From assembly GCF_040215105.1 (NCBI RefSeq), contig NZ_CP157875.1, positions 1,107,501 to 1,171,500 on the forward strand: a DNA stretch of 64,000 nt, read 5' to 3'. The translations under genes and the position numbers were made by a program. Below the pieces are notes generated by a model that saw only the letters and a list, made by a program, of their open reading frames with translations, was not told the DNA's origin and did no database searches. Below are positions 8,239-16,511 of the stretch, piece by piece. Origin of the DNA: Aeromonas veronii. Its GTDB lineage: Bacteria; Pseudomonadota; Gammaproteobacteria; Enterobacterales; Aeromonadaceae. Within the stretch, counting starts at the first letter, position 1, and every line of letters starts with the position of its first letter.

Positions 8239-9588
8239 ATGATTTCTCGTATCTATTCTCGCTTTTGTCAGACTCTGCCCGCGCCCGAAGGTTCCAGCGG
8301 CTTGCTGGTGGCCTTCAGCGGCGGGCTCGACTCCACCGTGCTGCTGGTGCTGGCTGTGCGCTATGCTAGGGAGCGGGGGCTGCCGGTGCGGGCCCTGCAC
8401 GTCCATCACGGCCTGAGCCCCCATGCGGACGACTGGGTCACCCATTGTGAGGGGGTGTGTCAGCAACTGGCGGTCCCCCTCATGGTCGAGCGGGTGCAAC
8501 TGGTCAGGGGCAACGGCGAGAGCCTGGAGGCCCAGGCCCGTACGGCGCGCTACGCCCGTCTCGCCGCCCGACTGGAGGAGGGGGGGTGGTTGCTCAGCGC
8601 CCATCATCAGGACGATCAGCTGGAGACCCTGCTGCTGGCCCTCAAACGCGGTGCCGGCCTGCGAGGCTTGGCGGGCATGGTGCCGAGCCAGCCCTTTGCG
8701 GGTGGCCTGTTGCTGCGTCCCCTGCTGGACGTGAGCCGGGCCGAGTTGGCGGAGTGTGCCGCCACCCTGCCGTATGGCTGGGTGGAGGATGAGAGCAATC
8801 AGGACACGGAGTACGATCGCAACTTCCTGCGCCAGCAACTGATCCCCCAACTCAAGGCGCGTTGGCCCGCCATGGCCCAGACGGCGGTGCGCAGCATGGC
8901 CATCTGCGCCGAGCAGGAGGCGCTCGTCGACGAACTGGCGCAGGCGGACTGGCAACTGGCGGCAGAGGGAGAGGGACTGCGCATCGCGCCGCTGCTGGGG
9001 TTGTCCCAGGCCAGGCGCAATAACCTGCTGCGTTACTGGATCCGCCGCCAGGGGGGAGAGATGCCGGCGCGGGATCTGCTCGCCCTGCTCTGGCTGGAGG
9101 TGGCGCTGGCGCGGGAGGATGCCAACCCGCGCCTCTCGTTGAAAGGGCTGGAGTGTCGCCGTTACCAGGGCGTCCTCCATCTGGTCAGGCCCGAACTGGC
9201 CCCTCGCCACGAGACGCTCCCCTTGACGGTGGGGGAGACGCTGTCATTGCCGGATGGGCTGGGACTCTGCAGCCTGCGACCTCAGGCTGCCAGTGACGCT
9301 GAGGGAGAGAGACTGCGAGCACCGCGAGCGGACGAGCCGTTGTCGGTGCGCTTCCAGGTGGCGGCGGGCAGCATGCTCAAGCCCGTGGGACGCGGGGGCA
9401 GTCGGCGTTTGAAGAAGCTGTTGCAGGAGTATGGGGTGCCCTCCTGGCAACGGGGGCGTATTCCCATCCTCTACTACGGTGAGCAGGTGGCTGCGCTGGG
9501 GGATCTCTTCGTCTGCGACGGTTTTCTGGCGACCGATGGGGGCCTTGTCTGGCATTGGCAAGCCAGGATCCTGCCCGACAATGCATAG
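8239..9588 (+). CDS. tilS: tRNA(Ile)-lysidine synthase
   Basis: TilS puts lysidine on the wobble cytidine of the tRNA(Ile) with anticodon CAU, so that it reads AUA and is charged with isoleucine. The 449-residue product shows the PP-loop SGGLDST near residue 27, HVHHGLSPHADDW, and the AHHQDDQLETLLLALKRG segment typical of TilS. A TilS substrate-binding domain follows, and a C-terminal domain around residues 370 to 440. The ATG at 8239 has a GGGGA site six bases upstream, and is preferred over a TTG twelve bases earlier. The length is close to the E. coli enzyme (432). The gene is essential in most bacteria. Confidence 0.93.
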   Translation: MISRIYSRFCQTLPAPEGSSGLLVAFSGGLDSTVLLVLAVRYARERGLPVRALHVHHGLSPHADDWVTHCEGVCQQLAVPLMVERVQLVRGNGESLEAQARTARYARLAARLEEGGWLLSAHHQDDQLETLLLALKRGAGLRGLAGMVPSQPFAGGLLLRPLLDVSRAELAECAATLPYGWVEDESNQDTEYDRNFLRQQLIPQLKARWPAMAQTAVRSMAICAEQEALVDELAQADWQLAAEGEGLRIAPLLGLSQARRNNLLRYWIRRQGGEMPARDLLALLWLEVALAREDANPRLSLKGLECRRYQGVLHLVRPELAPRHETLPLTVGETLSLPDGLGLCSLRPQAASDAEGERLRAPRADEPLSVRFQVAAGSMLKPVGRGGSRRLKKLLQEYGVPSWQRGRIPILYYGEQVAALGDLFVCDGFLATDGGLVWHWQARILPDNA

Positions 9589-9663
9589 GGGCTTGGGGAG
9601 GTTTTCAGATAGACAGCGGGCGGGCTGACCGTCGGCATCCTCCCTCGATACTGACGAGGCTGT

Positions 9664-9719
9664 TGTGGCTTATTCCTGCCTTCTTGCGGACGCGGAGGAA
9701 GGCACTCGCGTCAAGCTGA
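9664..9719 (-). repeat. Degenerate duplicate of a GGDEF C-terminal end
   Basis: Just after the stop of the diguanylate cyclase gene, the minus strand reads DASAFLRVRKKAGISH, echoing the real tail ADAHLYARKKAGITD. The shared core GCAAGAAGGCxGGxAT recurs 58 bases downstream of its first copy, in a different frame. It looks like what is left of a second, tandem GGDEF gene or of an older version of this 3' end. Confidence 0.45.
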
Positions 9720-10631
9720 TCAGTCGGTGATACCCGCCTTCTTGCGGGCATAGAGGTGAGCATCCGCCGCCTCATACAGGCTCTGCACATCCAGCCCCGA
9801 GTGCCAGCTGGCTGCCCCCAGACTGCATCCTACCGTGAAGGCGCTGAGCTCCTTGTGACTGTGCAGCACGTGCTGCAAACGCAGCCAGACCGGGCGCCAG
9901 GCTTCGGGATCGGCAGGCTGCAGCAAGAGGGCGAATTCGTCCCCCCCGAGGCGAAACGCCTGATCCGTGCTGCGAATGCAGCCTTGCAGCAGTTGGGCGA
10001 AGCGGCTCAGCACCAGATCCCCCACCGGATGACCCCAGGTGTCGTTGATCAACTTGAAGCGATCGAGATCCAGCAGCACCAGCACCAGGCCGTGGGGCTC
10101 GCGGCAGTGCTGCTCCACCGCCCGACCTATCACCTCGTCGAAATAGGAGCGGTTGCCAAGCCCGGTCAGGTGATCGAGGCGTACCTGCTGCTCCAGTGCG
10201 TCGAGACGCAGATAGAGGGGCAAGGGGAGGGAGAGCAGTTGGTGACACTGACGCAGCTGACGTTGCTGCTCCCCGCTGATGGGGTGTTCCAGCTCGTATT
10301 GCAGCAGGCAGAGGCGTTGCTCGTGCTGGCCGCGCAGCTCGAAGCGATAGCTGTGCAGCGTCTGGCCAGCCCGCGGAGGATGGGAGATGAGGGCGCGAGA
10401 CTGGCCGCAATCGACATGCAGACTGTGGATGGGGACAAGGGTTGCCGCCCGCTCGGCAAAAACTGTCAGCAGGGCGTCAAGATCCCGTTGCGCCAGCAGC
10501 AGGTCGATCAGCTGATGGTTGTCCATGACAGAGGGCGGTTGAAGCCGCTCCAACCGCTGTACCCACTGCTCGACACCCTGTCCGAAGCCATTCAATGACG
10601 ATGTGTTTTCCACGCTGCAACCCTTGAACAT
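9720..10631 (-). CDS. Soluble diguanylate cyclase (GGDEF)
   Basis: The product (303 residues from the ATG at 10631) has an N-terminal region of about 120 residues, perhaps a small GAF-like sensor, and a C-terminal GGDEF domain with DHLTGLGNRSYFDE, LLDLDRFKLINDTWGH and the catalytic RLGGDEFALLL. RSTD lies exactly five residues before GGDEF, so an inhibitory I-site for c-di-GMP is present. The domain should make c-di-GMP from GTP. No membrane segment is seen. The start is uncertain: the frame is open to 10847 but upstream codons look non-coding, and the ribosome site before 10631 (AATAGG) is weak. The tail ends abruptly at ARKKAGITD. Confidence 0.8.
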   Translation of the reverse strand: MFKGCSVENTSSLNGFGQGVEQWVQRLERLQPPSVMDNHQLIDLLLAQRDLDALLTVFAERAATLVPIHSLHVDCGQSRALISHPPRAGQTLHSYRFELRGQHEQRLCLLQYELEHPISGEQQRQLRQCHQLLSLPLPLYLRLDALEQQVRLDHLTGLGNRSYFDEVIGRAVEQHCREPHGLVLVLLDLDRFKLINDTWGHPVGDLVLSRFAQLLQGCIRSTDQAFRLGGDEFALLLQPADPEAWRPVWLRLQHVLHSHKELSAFTVGCSLGAASWHSGLDVQSLYEAADAHLYARKKAGITD

Positions 10632-10759
10632 CCTATTTGCATGCCCTTTTCTAGCAATCCCTGTGCCGAAAATATATCCGATGGGAAAAAGTCGGCTGGC
10701 TAGGCTTAACGAAACACAAGGGGAGTAAAAACGGAGGATGGATGTCGCCCGGCTGGCGG

Positions 10760-10798
10760 CGGGATCCTTGGAGAAAGGCGCTGGCCGCCAGGATCCCG
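10760..10798 (+). other. Inverted repeat in the antiporter leader
   Basis: CGGGATCCT (10760-10768) and AGGATCCCG (10790-10798) form a nine-base stem with a 21-base loop, some 100 bases before the CPA2 gene. Other GC-rich pairings follow. It may be a leader structure; I recognise no riboswitch class. Confidence 0.35.
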
Positions 10799-10902
10799 GC
10801 TGGGGACAAGAGGATTGTCCGTCTCCAGGCCGGGTGTCCGGCGTCAAGAGGCAGCGTGTTGTGCTGCCTTGGTGTGGGTTGATAGAGAGAGTGGAGGCCT
10901 GA

Positions 10903-12855
10903 GTGTATGCAGACCTGCTGATCCTGCTGTTTTTCGCCGTCCTGCTGGTGGCGCTGTTTCGGCGTCTCGGCCAGCCGGTGATCCTCGCCTATCTGTTCGC
11001 CGGCATGCTGCTCGGCCCCCATGGCGCCGCCATCATCACGGGTCAGGCCATGATGCAGACCATAGGGGAGCTGGGCATCGTCTTTTTGATGTTCTCCCTC
11101 GGTCTCGAGTTCTCGCTGCCCAAGCTGGTCGCCATGCGCAAGCTGGTGCTGGGGGTCGGCGGCCTGCAGGTGCTGCTCACCACGACGCTCTTCTTCGCGC
11201 TGGCCTGGTGGTGGGGGCTGAGCCTGCCCCAGGCGCTGGTGGTGGCGGGCACATTGGCGCTCTCCTCCACCGCCGTGGTGATCAAGCAGCTCGGGGAGCT
11301 CAAACAGCTGCACACCCGGCGCGCCCAGCTCGGGGTGAGCGTGCTGCTGTTCCAGGATCTCGCCGTGGTGCCGCTGCTGGTGATGATCCCCATCCTCGCC
11401 CAGCCCGAGGTGCAGGGCAGCGCCCTGCTGGCGGAGATCGCCTGGGCCTCGTTGAAGGGGCTGCTCGCTCTCTTCACCCTGCTGGCGGTGGGAAAGTGGC
11501 TGCTGCCATTGGTGTTTCACGAGGTGGCGCGGGCCCGCTCCGACGAGCTGTTCGTGCTCTGCGCCCTGCTGGTGGCACTGCTGGCGGCCTCCCTCACCCA
11601 GTGGATGGGGCTCTCCATGGCGCTTGGCGCCTTCCTGGCGGGTATGATGCTGGGCGAGTCCCACTATCGCCATCAGCTGGAGGTGGACATCAAGCCGTTT
11701 CGGGACGTATTGATGGGTCTCTTCTTCATCACCATCGGCATGACCATGGACTGGTTGCTGGTGGCCACGGCCTGGTGGCAGGTTGCGTTGAGTGTGCTCG
11801 GCCTCATCCTGTTCAAGTCCCTGCTGGTCTTGCTGGCGGGTCGGCTGATGGGGGAGCGCAAACGGGACGCCATGGCGGCGGGCATCATGCTGAGCCAGGT
11901 CGGGGAGTTTGGCTTCGTGTTGCTGGCGCTGGCGAGCCACCACGGCCTGCTCGGCCACGGGCAGGTCTCCTTGCTCATCGGGATCGGGGTTTGCTCCATT
12001 GCCCTGACCCCCTGGCTGGTGCAAAAGGCGCAAGGGCTGGCCCACAGTTTTACCGACACTGTCCTGCTCTCGCGCGCCGACGTCGCCATCTCGGGCCTTG
12101 GCAAACATCAGCACGTCATCATCGCCGGGTTCGGTCGCACCGGCCAGACCTGTGCCCGCTTCCTGAAACTCGAGGAGCTGCCCTTCCTCGCGCTGGATCT
12201 CGACCCCGAGCGGGTGAGCGAGGCCAAGCTTGCGGGGGAGCAGGTGGCATTCGGGGATGCCAGTCGGCGGGACATCTTGCTGGCCGCCGGGCTCATGCGG
12301 GCGCGGCTGGTGATCATCACCTTCGATGATCGCAAGCGGGTCGACGCCATGCTGACCCTGATCCGGGAGCTGGCGAGCGGGGTCAAGGTGCTGGTGCGCA
12401 CCCGGGATGACAGCTTCCTCGAACACTACAAGCAGGCGGGGGCCTTCGAGGTGATCCCGGAGTCCCAGGAGGGGGCCCTGATGCTGGTCTCCCACCTGCT
12501 GGTCAACTGCGACATCCCCATCGGCCGGGTGATCCGGCGCATGGAGCATGAGCGCAGCAGCCAGTATCGCTTCCTACACGGCTTCTACTGGGGGGATCAG
12601 AGCGCCAGCAACCTGGAGACGGATCAGCTGCTGGAGCGTCTGCATCCGGTATTGCTGCACGATCAGGCCTGGGCGGTGGGACGCAGTCTGGGAGAGCTCT
12701 CTCTGGTGGAGGTGAGGGTCAAGGCCATCCATCGCGGGGATCAGAGCCTGGAGCCCAGAGCCGAGCTCAGGCTGGCGGCAGGGGACAGGCTGGTGCTGTT
12801 TGGCAACGCGGTGGCCATGGAGCAGGCCGAACAGCGCCTGCTGGAGGGGCACTAG
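10903..12855 (+). CDS. CPA2-family monovalent cation:proton antiporter with TrkA domains (Kef/YbaL-like)
   Basis: The 650-residue product has an N-terminal Na/H-exchanger domain of about twelve membrane segments (residues 1 to 385), with IGELGIVFLMFSLGLEF and the LALSSTAVVIKQL and LLFQDLAVVPLL signatures of KefB/KefC. A cytosolic TrkA-N/RCK domain follows at about 400 to 520 (HVIIAGFGRTGQTCARFL, a nucleotide-binding GxGxxG) and a TrkA-C domain near the end. Such proteins exchange K+ or Na+ for protons under ligand control. No KefF/KefG partner lies next to it, so YbaL-like is as likely as KefB. The start is GTG at 10903 with GGAGG six bases upstream; no ATG fits the first helix. Confidence 0.85.
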   Translation: MYADLLILLFFAVLLVALFRRLGQPVILAYLFAGMLLGPHGAAIITGQAMMQTIGELGIVFLMFSLGLEFSLPKLVAMRKLVLGVGGLQVLLTTTLFFALAWWWGLSLPQALVVAGTLALSSTAVVIKQLGELKQLHTRRAQLGVSVLLFQDLAVVPLLVMIPILAQPEVQGSALLAEIAWASLKGLLALFTLLAVGKWLLPLVFHEVARARSDELFVLCALLVALLAASLTQWMGLSMALGAFLAGMMLGESHYRHQLEVDIKPFRDVLMGLFFITIGMTMDWLLVATAWWQVALSVLGLILFKSLLVLLAGRLMGERKRDAMAAGIMLSQVGEFGFVLLALASHHGLLGHGQVSLLIGIGVCSIALTPWLVQKAQGLAHSFTDTVLLSRADVAISGLGKHQHVIIAGFGRTGQTCARFLKLEELPFLALDLDPERVSEAKLAGEQVAFGDASRRDILLAAGLMRARLVIITFDDRKRVDAMLTLIRELASGVKVLVRTRDDSFLEHYKQAGAFEVIPESQEGALMLVSHLLVNCDIPIGRVIRRMEHERSSQYRFLHGFYWGDQSASNLETDQLLERLHPVLLHDQAWAVGRSLGELSLVEVRVKAIHRGDQSLEPRAELRLAAGDRLVLFGNAVAMEQAEQRLLEGH

Positions 12856-12864
12856 GGACGGCCC

Positions 12865-14010
12865 TCAGGCCTCCTCTCGCACCGGCTCTTCGATATCCAG
12901 GAAGGCCTCGATCCGCTGGCGCTCGTTCAGGGCATCCTGATAGCCAAGCTGGATCAACTGCTGACAATAACCCGGATAGAACATCAGGAAGCTGGCCAGG
13001 CTGCTGCTCTCGTGGCCGTTTACTCCGAGCACCCGCAGCAGGCGGCGCAATTGGGTCGGCAACTTGTGCAGATAGTCGAGGGCGACAAGATCCAGATCCT
13101 GGCTAGGCCGGATGACACAGGTCTCCACCTGGCGCAGCCTGAGGCGATTGCGCTCCCGCTCGGGAATGAGGGAGAGGGTCTGGTTGATGCGCCCGAGCCG
13201 CTCCAGATCCGAGTTGAGGGTATCGGAGAAGACGGTGTTGAGCAGGTGCCCCGCGATGTTGGAGCTGGTCAGATGGCCCTGACGGGGCGCCTGATTGATG
13301 TGGCCCGGACTGTCCAGGGTCACCAGCAGGATCCGCTCCGCCCCCAGGTGGATGGCGGGGCTCAAAGGGCTCAGCTGGTGGATGGAACCATCCCCGTAGA
13401 AACGCTCGCCGATGCGGGTGGCCGGGAAGACGAAGGGCAGGGCGGCGGAGGCGAGCAGGTGATCCGAGGTGAGCAGAGTACGCAGGCCGCGCCGTCTGGC
13501 CCGCTCCCAGGGTTGATGCTCGGCGCGGCCCTGAAAGAAGGTTGTGGAGAGGCCGTCATCGTAGTCGGAGGCGGTGATGGCAATGGCCTCCAGGCTGCCG
13601 TAGAGGATGTTGTCATCGATGCGGTGATAGTCGATGACCTGCTCCAGCAGACGGCGCAATGGGGCGTTGTCAAACAGGTGGAAGGCGCGGTTGTTGTCCG
13701 CGCTGATGAGACCGGCGGATCCCTGGTAGAGGGTGCGCCACAGCAGCTGGCAGGGGTGGAAGTCGAAGATGTGGTGGGTCTCGAAGCGGCGCCAGATCCA
13801 CTCCAGCTTGCGTACCCCCAGATGGAAACAGGAGGCGTAGCAGGCCAGTGCCGTGACGTTGAGGGCGCCCGCCGAGGTGCCGCACAGGATGGGGAAGGGG
13901 ATGCCGATGTTGCGGGGGTAGAGCTCGGCCACCGCCTTGAGGACACCCACCTGATAGGCGGCGCGAGCACCACCACCGGTCAACAGAAGAGCTGTGTTGG
14001 GTCTGGCCAT
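12865..14010 (-). CDS. Patatin-like phospholipase
   Basis: The 381-residue product has an N-terminal patatin domain: the oxyanion loop LLLTGGGARAAYQVGVL, the nucleophile elbow GTSAG (serine near residue 47), and the catalytic aspartate in YGDGS. Patatins are Ser-Asp dyad lipid acyl hydrolases that release fatty acids from phospholipids or lysophospholipids. The C-terminal 120 residues are charged and unassigned. No signal peptide is visible, so it is probably cytoplasmic. The ATG at 14010 is chosen over 14034 because the domain starts right after it. It converges on the antiporter gene with only nine bases between stops. Confidence 0.85.
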   Translation of the reverse strand: MARPNTALLLTGGGARAAYQVGVLKAVAELYPRNIGIPFPILCGTSAGALNVTALACYASCFHLGVRKLEWIWRRFETHHIFDFHPCQLLWRTLYQGSAGLISADNNRAFHLFDNAPLRRLLEQVIDYHRIDDNILYGSLEAIAITASDYDDGLSTTFFQGRAEHQPWERARRRGLRTLLTSDHLLASAALPFVFPATRIGERFYGDGSIHQLSPLSPAIHLGAERILLVTLDSPGHINQAPRQGHLTSSNIAGHLLNTVFSDTLNSDLERLGRINQTLSLIPERERNRLRLRQVETCVIRPSQDLDLVALDYLHKLPTQLRRLLRVLGVNGHESSSLASFLMFYPGYCQQLIQLGYQDALNERQRIEAFLDIEEPVREEA

Positions 14011-14067
14011 GGGATTGCGCCTTATTGTTGCCACTGCACGATTTAACTATAAGACGCTGTATCAAAT

Positions 14068-14116
14068 ATAAAAATGGGCCGACATATCATTTTTTACGAC
14101 GGGACTGACGGCCCAT
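14068..14116 (-). terminator. Probable terminator after the alpha/beta hydrolase gene
   Basis: On the minus strand ATGGGCCG (14116-14109) pairs with CGGCCCAT (14081-14074) around a 27-base loop, followed by TTTTTATATTT. The long loop makes it imperfect. Confidence 0.5.
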
Positions 14117-14135
14117 TGCCGGGACGGGGCCAGCC

Positions 14136-14987
14136 CTAGGCGCGGGCCTGGCTCAGCTCGTCAAAGGCTGCAAACACCGGGGGGCTGGCGAGGATGCGGC
14201 CATGGCCTAGCCCCCGGGTGCTCACCAGCCGGCAGTGTCCGTCCTCGGCCGCCCGCAGCGAATCTCCATGGGGGGCGAACCTGTCCTCCTCGTCGTGGAC
14301 GATGAGAGAAACCCCGTCACGATTGGCCAGCCTGCCCATGGGATCCACGGTGCTGAGTGGGTGCTGGTACTCCCGTTCTATCTCCTTGACCACCGCATCG
14401 AACAGCCGGATGGAGTAGCCGGAGCGGGCCACCATACCGTAGAGCTGGGGCACGTAATCGAGTACCGGGGAGATGAGCAGCAGCGGCAGGGGGTCGAGGG
14501 CCGGGTGGCGGCTTGCCAGGGTCACTGCGCCCCCCATGCTGTGGGTGATGACCCCCTCGATGGGGCCGAAGCGTTCGAGCAGCTCGTCGAAGGCGCGCAC
14601 GAAGCGGGGCAGATGGCCGGTGTGGCCCTCGCTCTGGCCGTGGGCGGGGTGATCGTAGGCCAGGGCGGTGAACCCCTGGGCGGCGATGTGGCTCATCAGG
14701 GGGTAGAACTGGCTGGCGCTGCCGGACCAGCCGTGCATCAGCAGCCAGACCGGGCCCTGACCGAGGCGGTAGCTCATCAGGGTGCCCTCGCTGGTGTGCA
14801 CGGCCTGCTGCACCAGGCCATCGGGGGCCGTGGCATCGCGACCGGCCCGCTGCGGGGTGAGCAGCAGTTTGCTGGCGGTACGGCGGGCGTGAGCGGGAGC
14901 CAGCACGTGGTGCAAGCGGGCGCCCAGCCCCAGCAACAGCTTGCTCGGGCTGAAGCGGCGGGTGTTGAAGTAGATTTTGCTGCTCAT
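14136..14987 (-). CDS. Alpha/beta-fold hydrolase
   Basis: The 283-residue product is a single-domain alpha/beta hydrolase. LLMHGWSGSASQFYPLM carries the oxyanion-hole HG, YDHPAHGQS follows, and the nucleophile elbow is THSMGGA. DEEDRFAP supplies the probable acid and GLGHGRIL the histidine. Substrate is unknown; esters or lipids are likely. The ATG at 14987 has AGGA at good distance. The tetR-type gene ends upstream at 15045 on the same strand, so the two probably form an operon controlled by the regulator, whose operator-like palindrome lies ahead of both. Confidence 0.82.
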   Translation of the reverse strand: MSSKIYFNTRRFSPSKLLLGLGARLHHVLAPAHARRTASKLLLTPQRAGRDATAPDGLVQQAVHTSEGTLMSYRLGQGPVWLLMHGWSGSASQFYPLMSHIAAQGFTALAYDHPAHGQSEGHTGHLPRFVRAFDELLERFGPIEGVITHSMGGAVTLASRHPALDPLPLLLISPVLDYVPQLYGMVARSGYSIRLFDAVVKEIEREYQHPLSTVDPMGRLANRDGVSLIVHDEEDRFAPHGDSLRAAEDGHCRLVSTRGLGHGRILASPPVFAAFDELSQARA

Positions 14988-15044
14988 GGTCATCCTGTGG
15001 TTTTTATGTGCGAACGGTCGTGCTTTTTTGTGGGTTTTTAAAAA

Positions 15045-15626
15045 CTAGCGCCAGCTCATCAGCAGATTTTCCACCTCGGGCCAGAAGTGGCTGGCGGGAT
15101 CCTGACACAAATCCAGGGCATTGAACACCTGATCCCCGAGATAGAGGCCATAGAGCCGGTAGACGGCACGCCAGGGATCGAGATCCGCGCGCCACTCACC
15201 GCTGGCCTGGCCCTGTACCACCTGGCGGGCCAGGTAGTCGAGCCAGAAGCGTACCAACTGGCGGGCCGCCTGTTGAACGGCTCCCTCCTGGGCCGAGGTC
15301 CAGGCGTCGAGGAACATGCAGCGGCCTGCGAAGCTTTGGTTCCAGGCAAGCCAAGCTTGCAACAGGGCCACCAGCTTGCTCTGCTGGGTCTGATGGTGCT
15401 GACGGCGCACCGGCTGGATCACCCGCTCCCTGAACACTTCGGCGGAGTAGGTGAGCACGGCGATCTGCAGGTTGTCCCTGGACTGGAAGTGAGCGAACAG
15501 GCCGCTCTTTGACATCTCGCAGGCACTGGCCAGCGACCCTATGGTCAGGCTCTCCAGCCCTTGCAGGCTGGCTTGCTCGAAGGCGGTCAGCAAAATGTTT
15601 TCCCGGGTCAGTCGGCCCTTGCTCAT
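15045..15626 (-). CDS. TetR/AcrR-family transcriptional regulator
   Basis: The 193-residue product has the TetR N-terminal helix-turn-helix (residues 5 to 50): TRENILLTAFE, LTIGSLASACEMSKSGLFAHF, then a helical ligand domain with TetR-C features (LDAWTSAQEGAVQQAARQL). This family represses nearby genes until a ligand binds. It is followed 57 bases later by the alpha/beta hydrolase gene on the same strand, which is the likeliest target together with itself. A perfect palindrome just upstream of the gene (15657-15670) is the likely operator. Confidence 0.85.
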   Translation of the reverse strand: MSKGRLTRENILLTAFEQASLQGLESLTIGSLASACEMSKSGLFAHFQSRDNLQIAVLTYSAEVFRERVIQPVRRQHHQTQQSKLVALLQAWLAWNQSFAGRCMFLDAWTSAQEGAVQQAARQLVRFWLDYLARQVVQGQASGEWRADLDPWRAVYRLYGLYLGDQVFNALDLCQDPASHFWPEVENLLMSWR

Positions 15627-15656
15627 GATCTCTCCTCGCTGTCGCTGGCAGCATAA

Positions 15657-15670
15657 AGTACGACCGTACT
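15657..15670. promoter_or_regulatory. Palindromic operator, probably for the TetR regulator
   Basis: AGTACG and CGTACT form a perfect inverted repeat with a two-base centre, 31 bases upstream of the tetR-type ATG. Size and symmetry suit a TetR dimer site. Autoregulation is inferred. Confidence 0.55.
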
Positions 15671-15712
15671 ATTTGTCGAGCGAAGGAATCCAGGTCATGG
15701 ACCCGGCCAGTC

Positions 15713-16357
15713 TCAGTCGTCCTTGATCCCCAGCTGCTGCAATGCGATGACCGCCTGGGTGCGATTCTTGACCCCGAGCTTCCTGAAGATGGCGGTGATA
15801 TGGGCCTTGATGGTGGCCTCGGAGACGTTGAGCTCCCAGGCGATCTGCTTGTTGAGACTGCCGTCTCGCAGCATGATCAGCACCTTGTACTGCTGTGGCG
15901 TGAGGCTGGCGAGCCTGCTGGCGAGATCGGAGCCGTCGACGGGCTCGGGCTGCAGGGAGATCCCCTCCGGCACCCAGTTATCGCCACCGATCACCGTATT
16001 GAGGGCGCTGACCAGCTCCTTCATGGGCACGGACTTGGGGATGAAACCGAGGGCGCCGAGGCGCAGCACCTGGTTGATGATGGCGGGATCCTCGGAGGCG
16101 GAGACCACCACCACGGGCAGATCCGGGTATTGGCCGCGCAGATAGGCGAGTCCCTCGAAACCATTGGCCCCCGGCATCTTGAGATCGAGCAGCAGCAGAT
16201 CCACCTCGGGGTGATCCCCCAGCAGATGGGTCAGGCTGTCGATGGAGTCGGCTTCCAGCAGTTGGGCATCGTCGATGGCCAGGTGCACCGCTTGATAGAG
16301 TGCGCCCCGAAACAGGGGGTGGTCATCTGCGATGCAGATGGTAAATTGGCTGTCCAT
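15713..16357 (-). CDS. NarL/FixJ-family response regulator (CrbR-like)
   Basis: The 214-residue product has a receiver domain (CIADDHPLFRGALYQA, phospho-acceptor aspartate in LLLLDLKMPGANGFEG near residue 56, conserved lysine in GFIPKSV) and a C-terminal LuxR-type helix-turn-helix (LTPQQYKVLIMLRDG, NVSEATIKAHITAIFRKLG). Its receiver resembles Vibrio CrbR, which with the sensor CrbS switches on acetyl-CoA synthetase in the acetate switch. I propose this from sequence memory only. No histidine kinase gene is adjacent, which also holds for CrbR in Vibrio. Start MDSQFTICIADD at 16357. Confidence 0.83.
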   Translation of the reverse strand: MDSQFTICIADDHPLFRGALYQAVHLAIDDAQLLEADSIDSLTHLLGDHPEVDLLLLDLKMPGANGFEGLAYLRGQYPDLPVVVVSASEDPAIINQVLRLGALGFIPKSVPMKELVSALNTVIGGDNWVPEGISLQPEPVDGSDLASRLASLTPQQYKVLIMLRDGSLNKQIAWELNVSEATIKAHITAIFRKLGVKNRTQAVIALQQLGIKDD

Positions 16358-16511
16358 TGCTCACATCATGGCTAACTGTTTGTTTTGAAAAATCAAACTA
16401 GCACCCTGCCCATATGGGGTCAAACCCGCATACGCGCAAATGTGAGACGACCATGAGATGTCGTGCCCGCGGGGCGCACGCGCTCATCCATAACCCAAGC
16501 AGGAGGCAAAC

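Noticed and set aside
10651..12549. Open frame of 632 codons antisense to the CPA2 antiporter
   Set aside because: Low-complexity His/Gln/Pro composition and no recognisable domain; the sense strand is a full antiporter.
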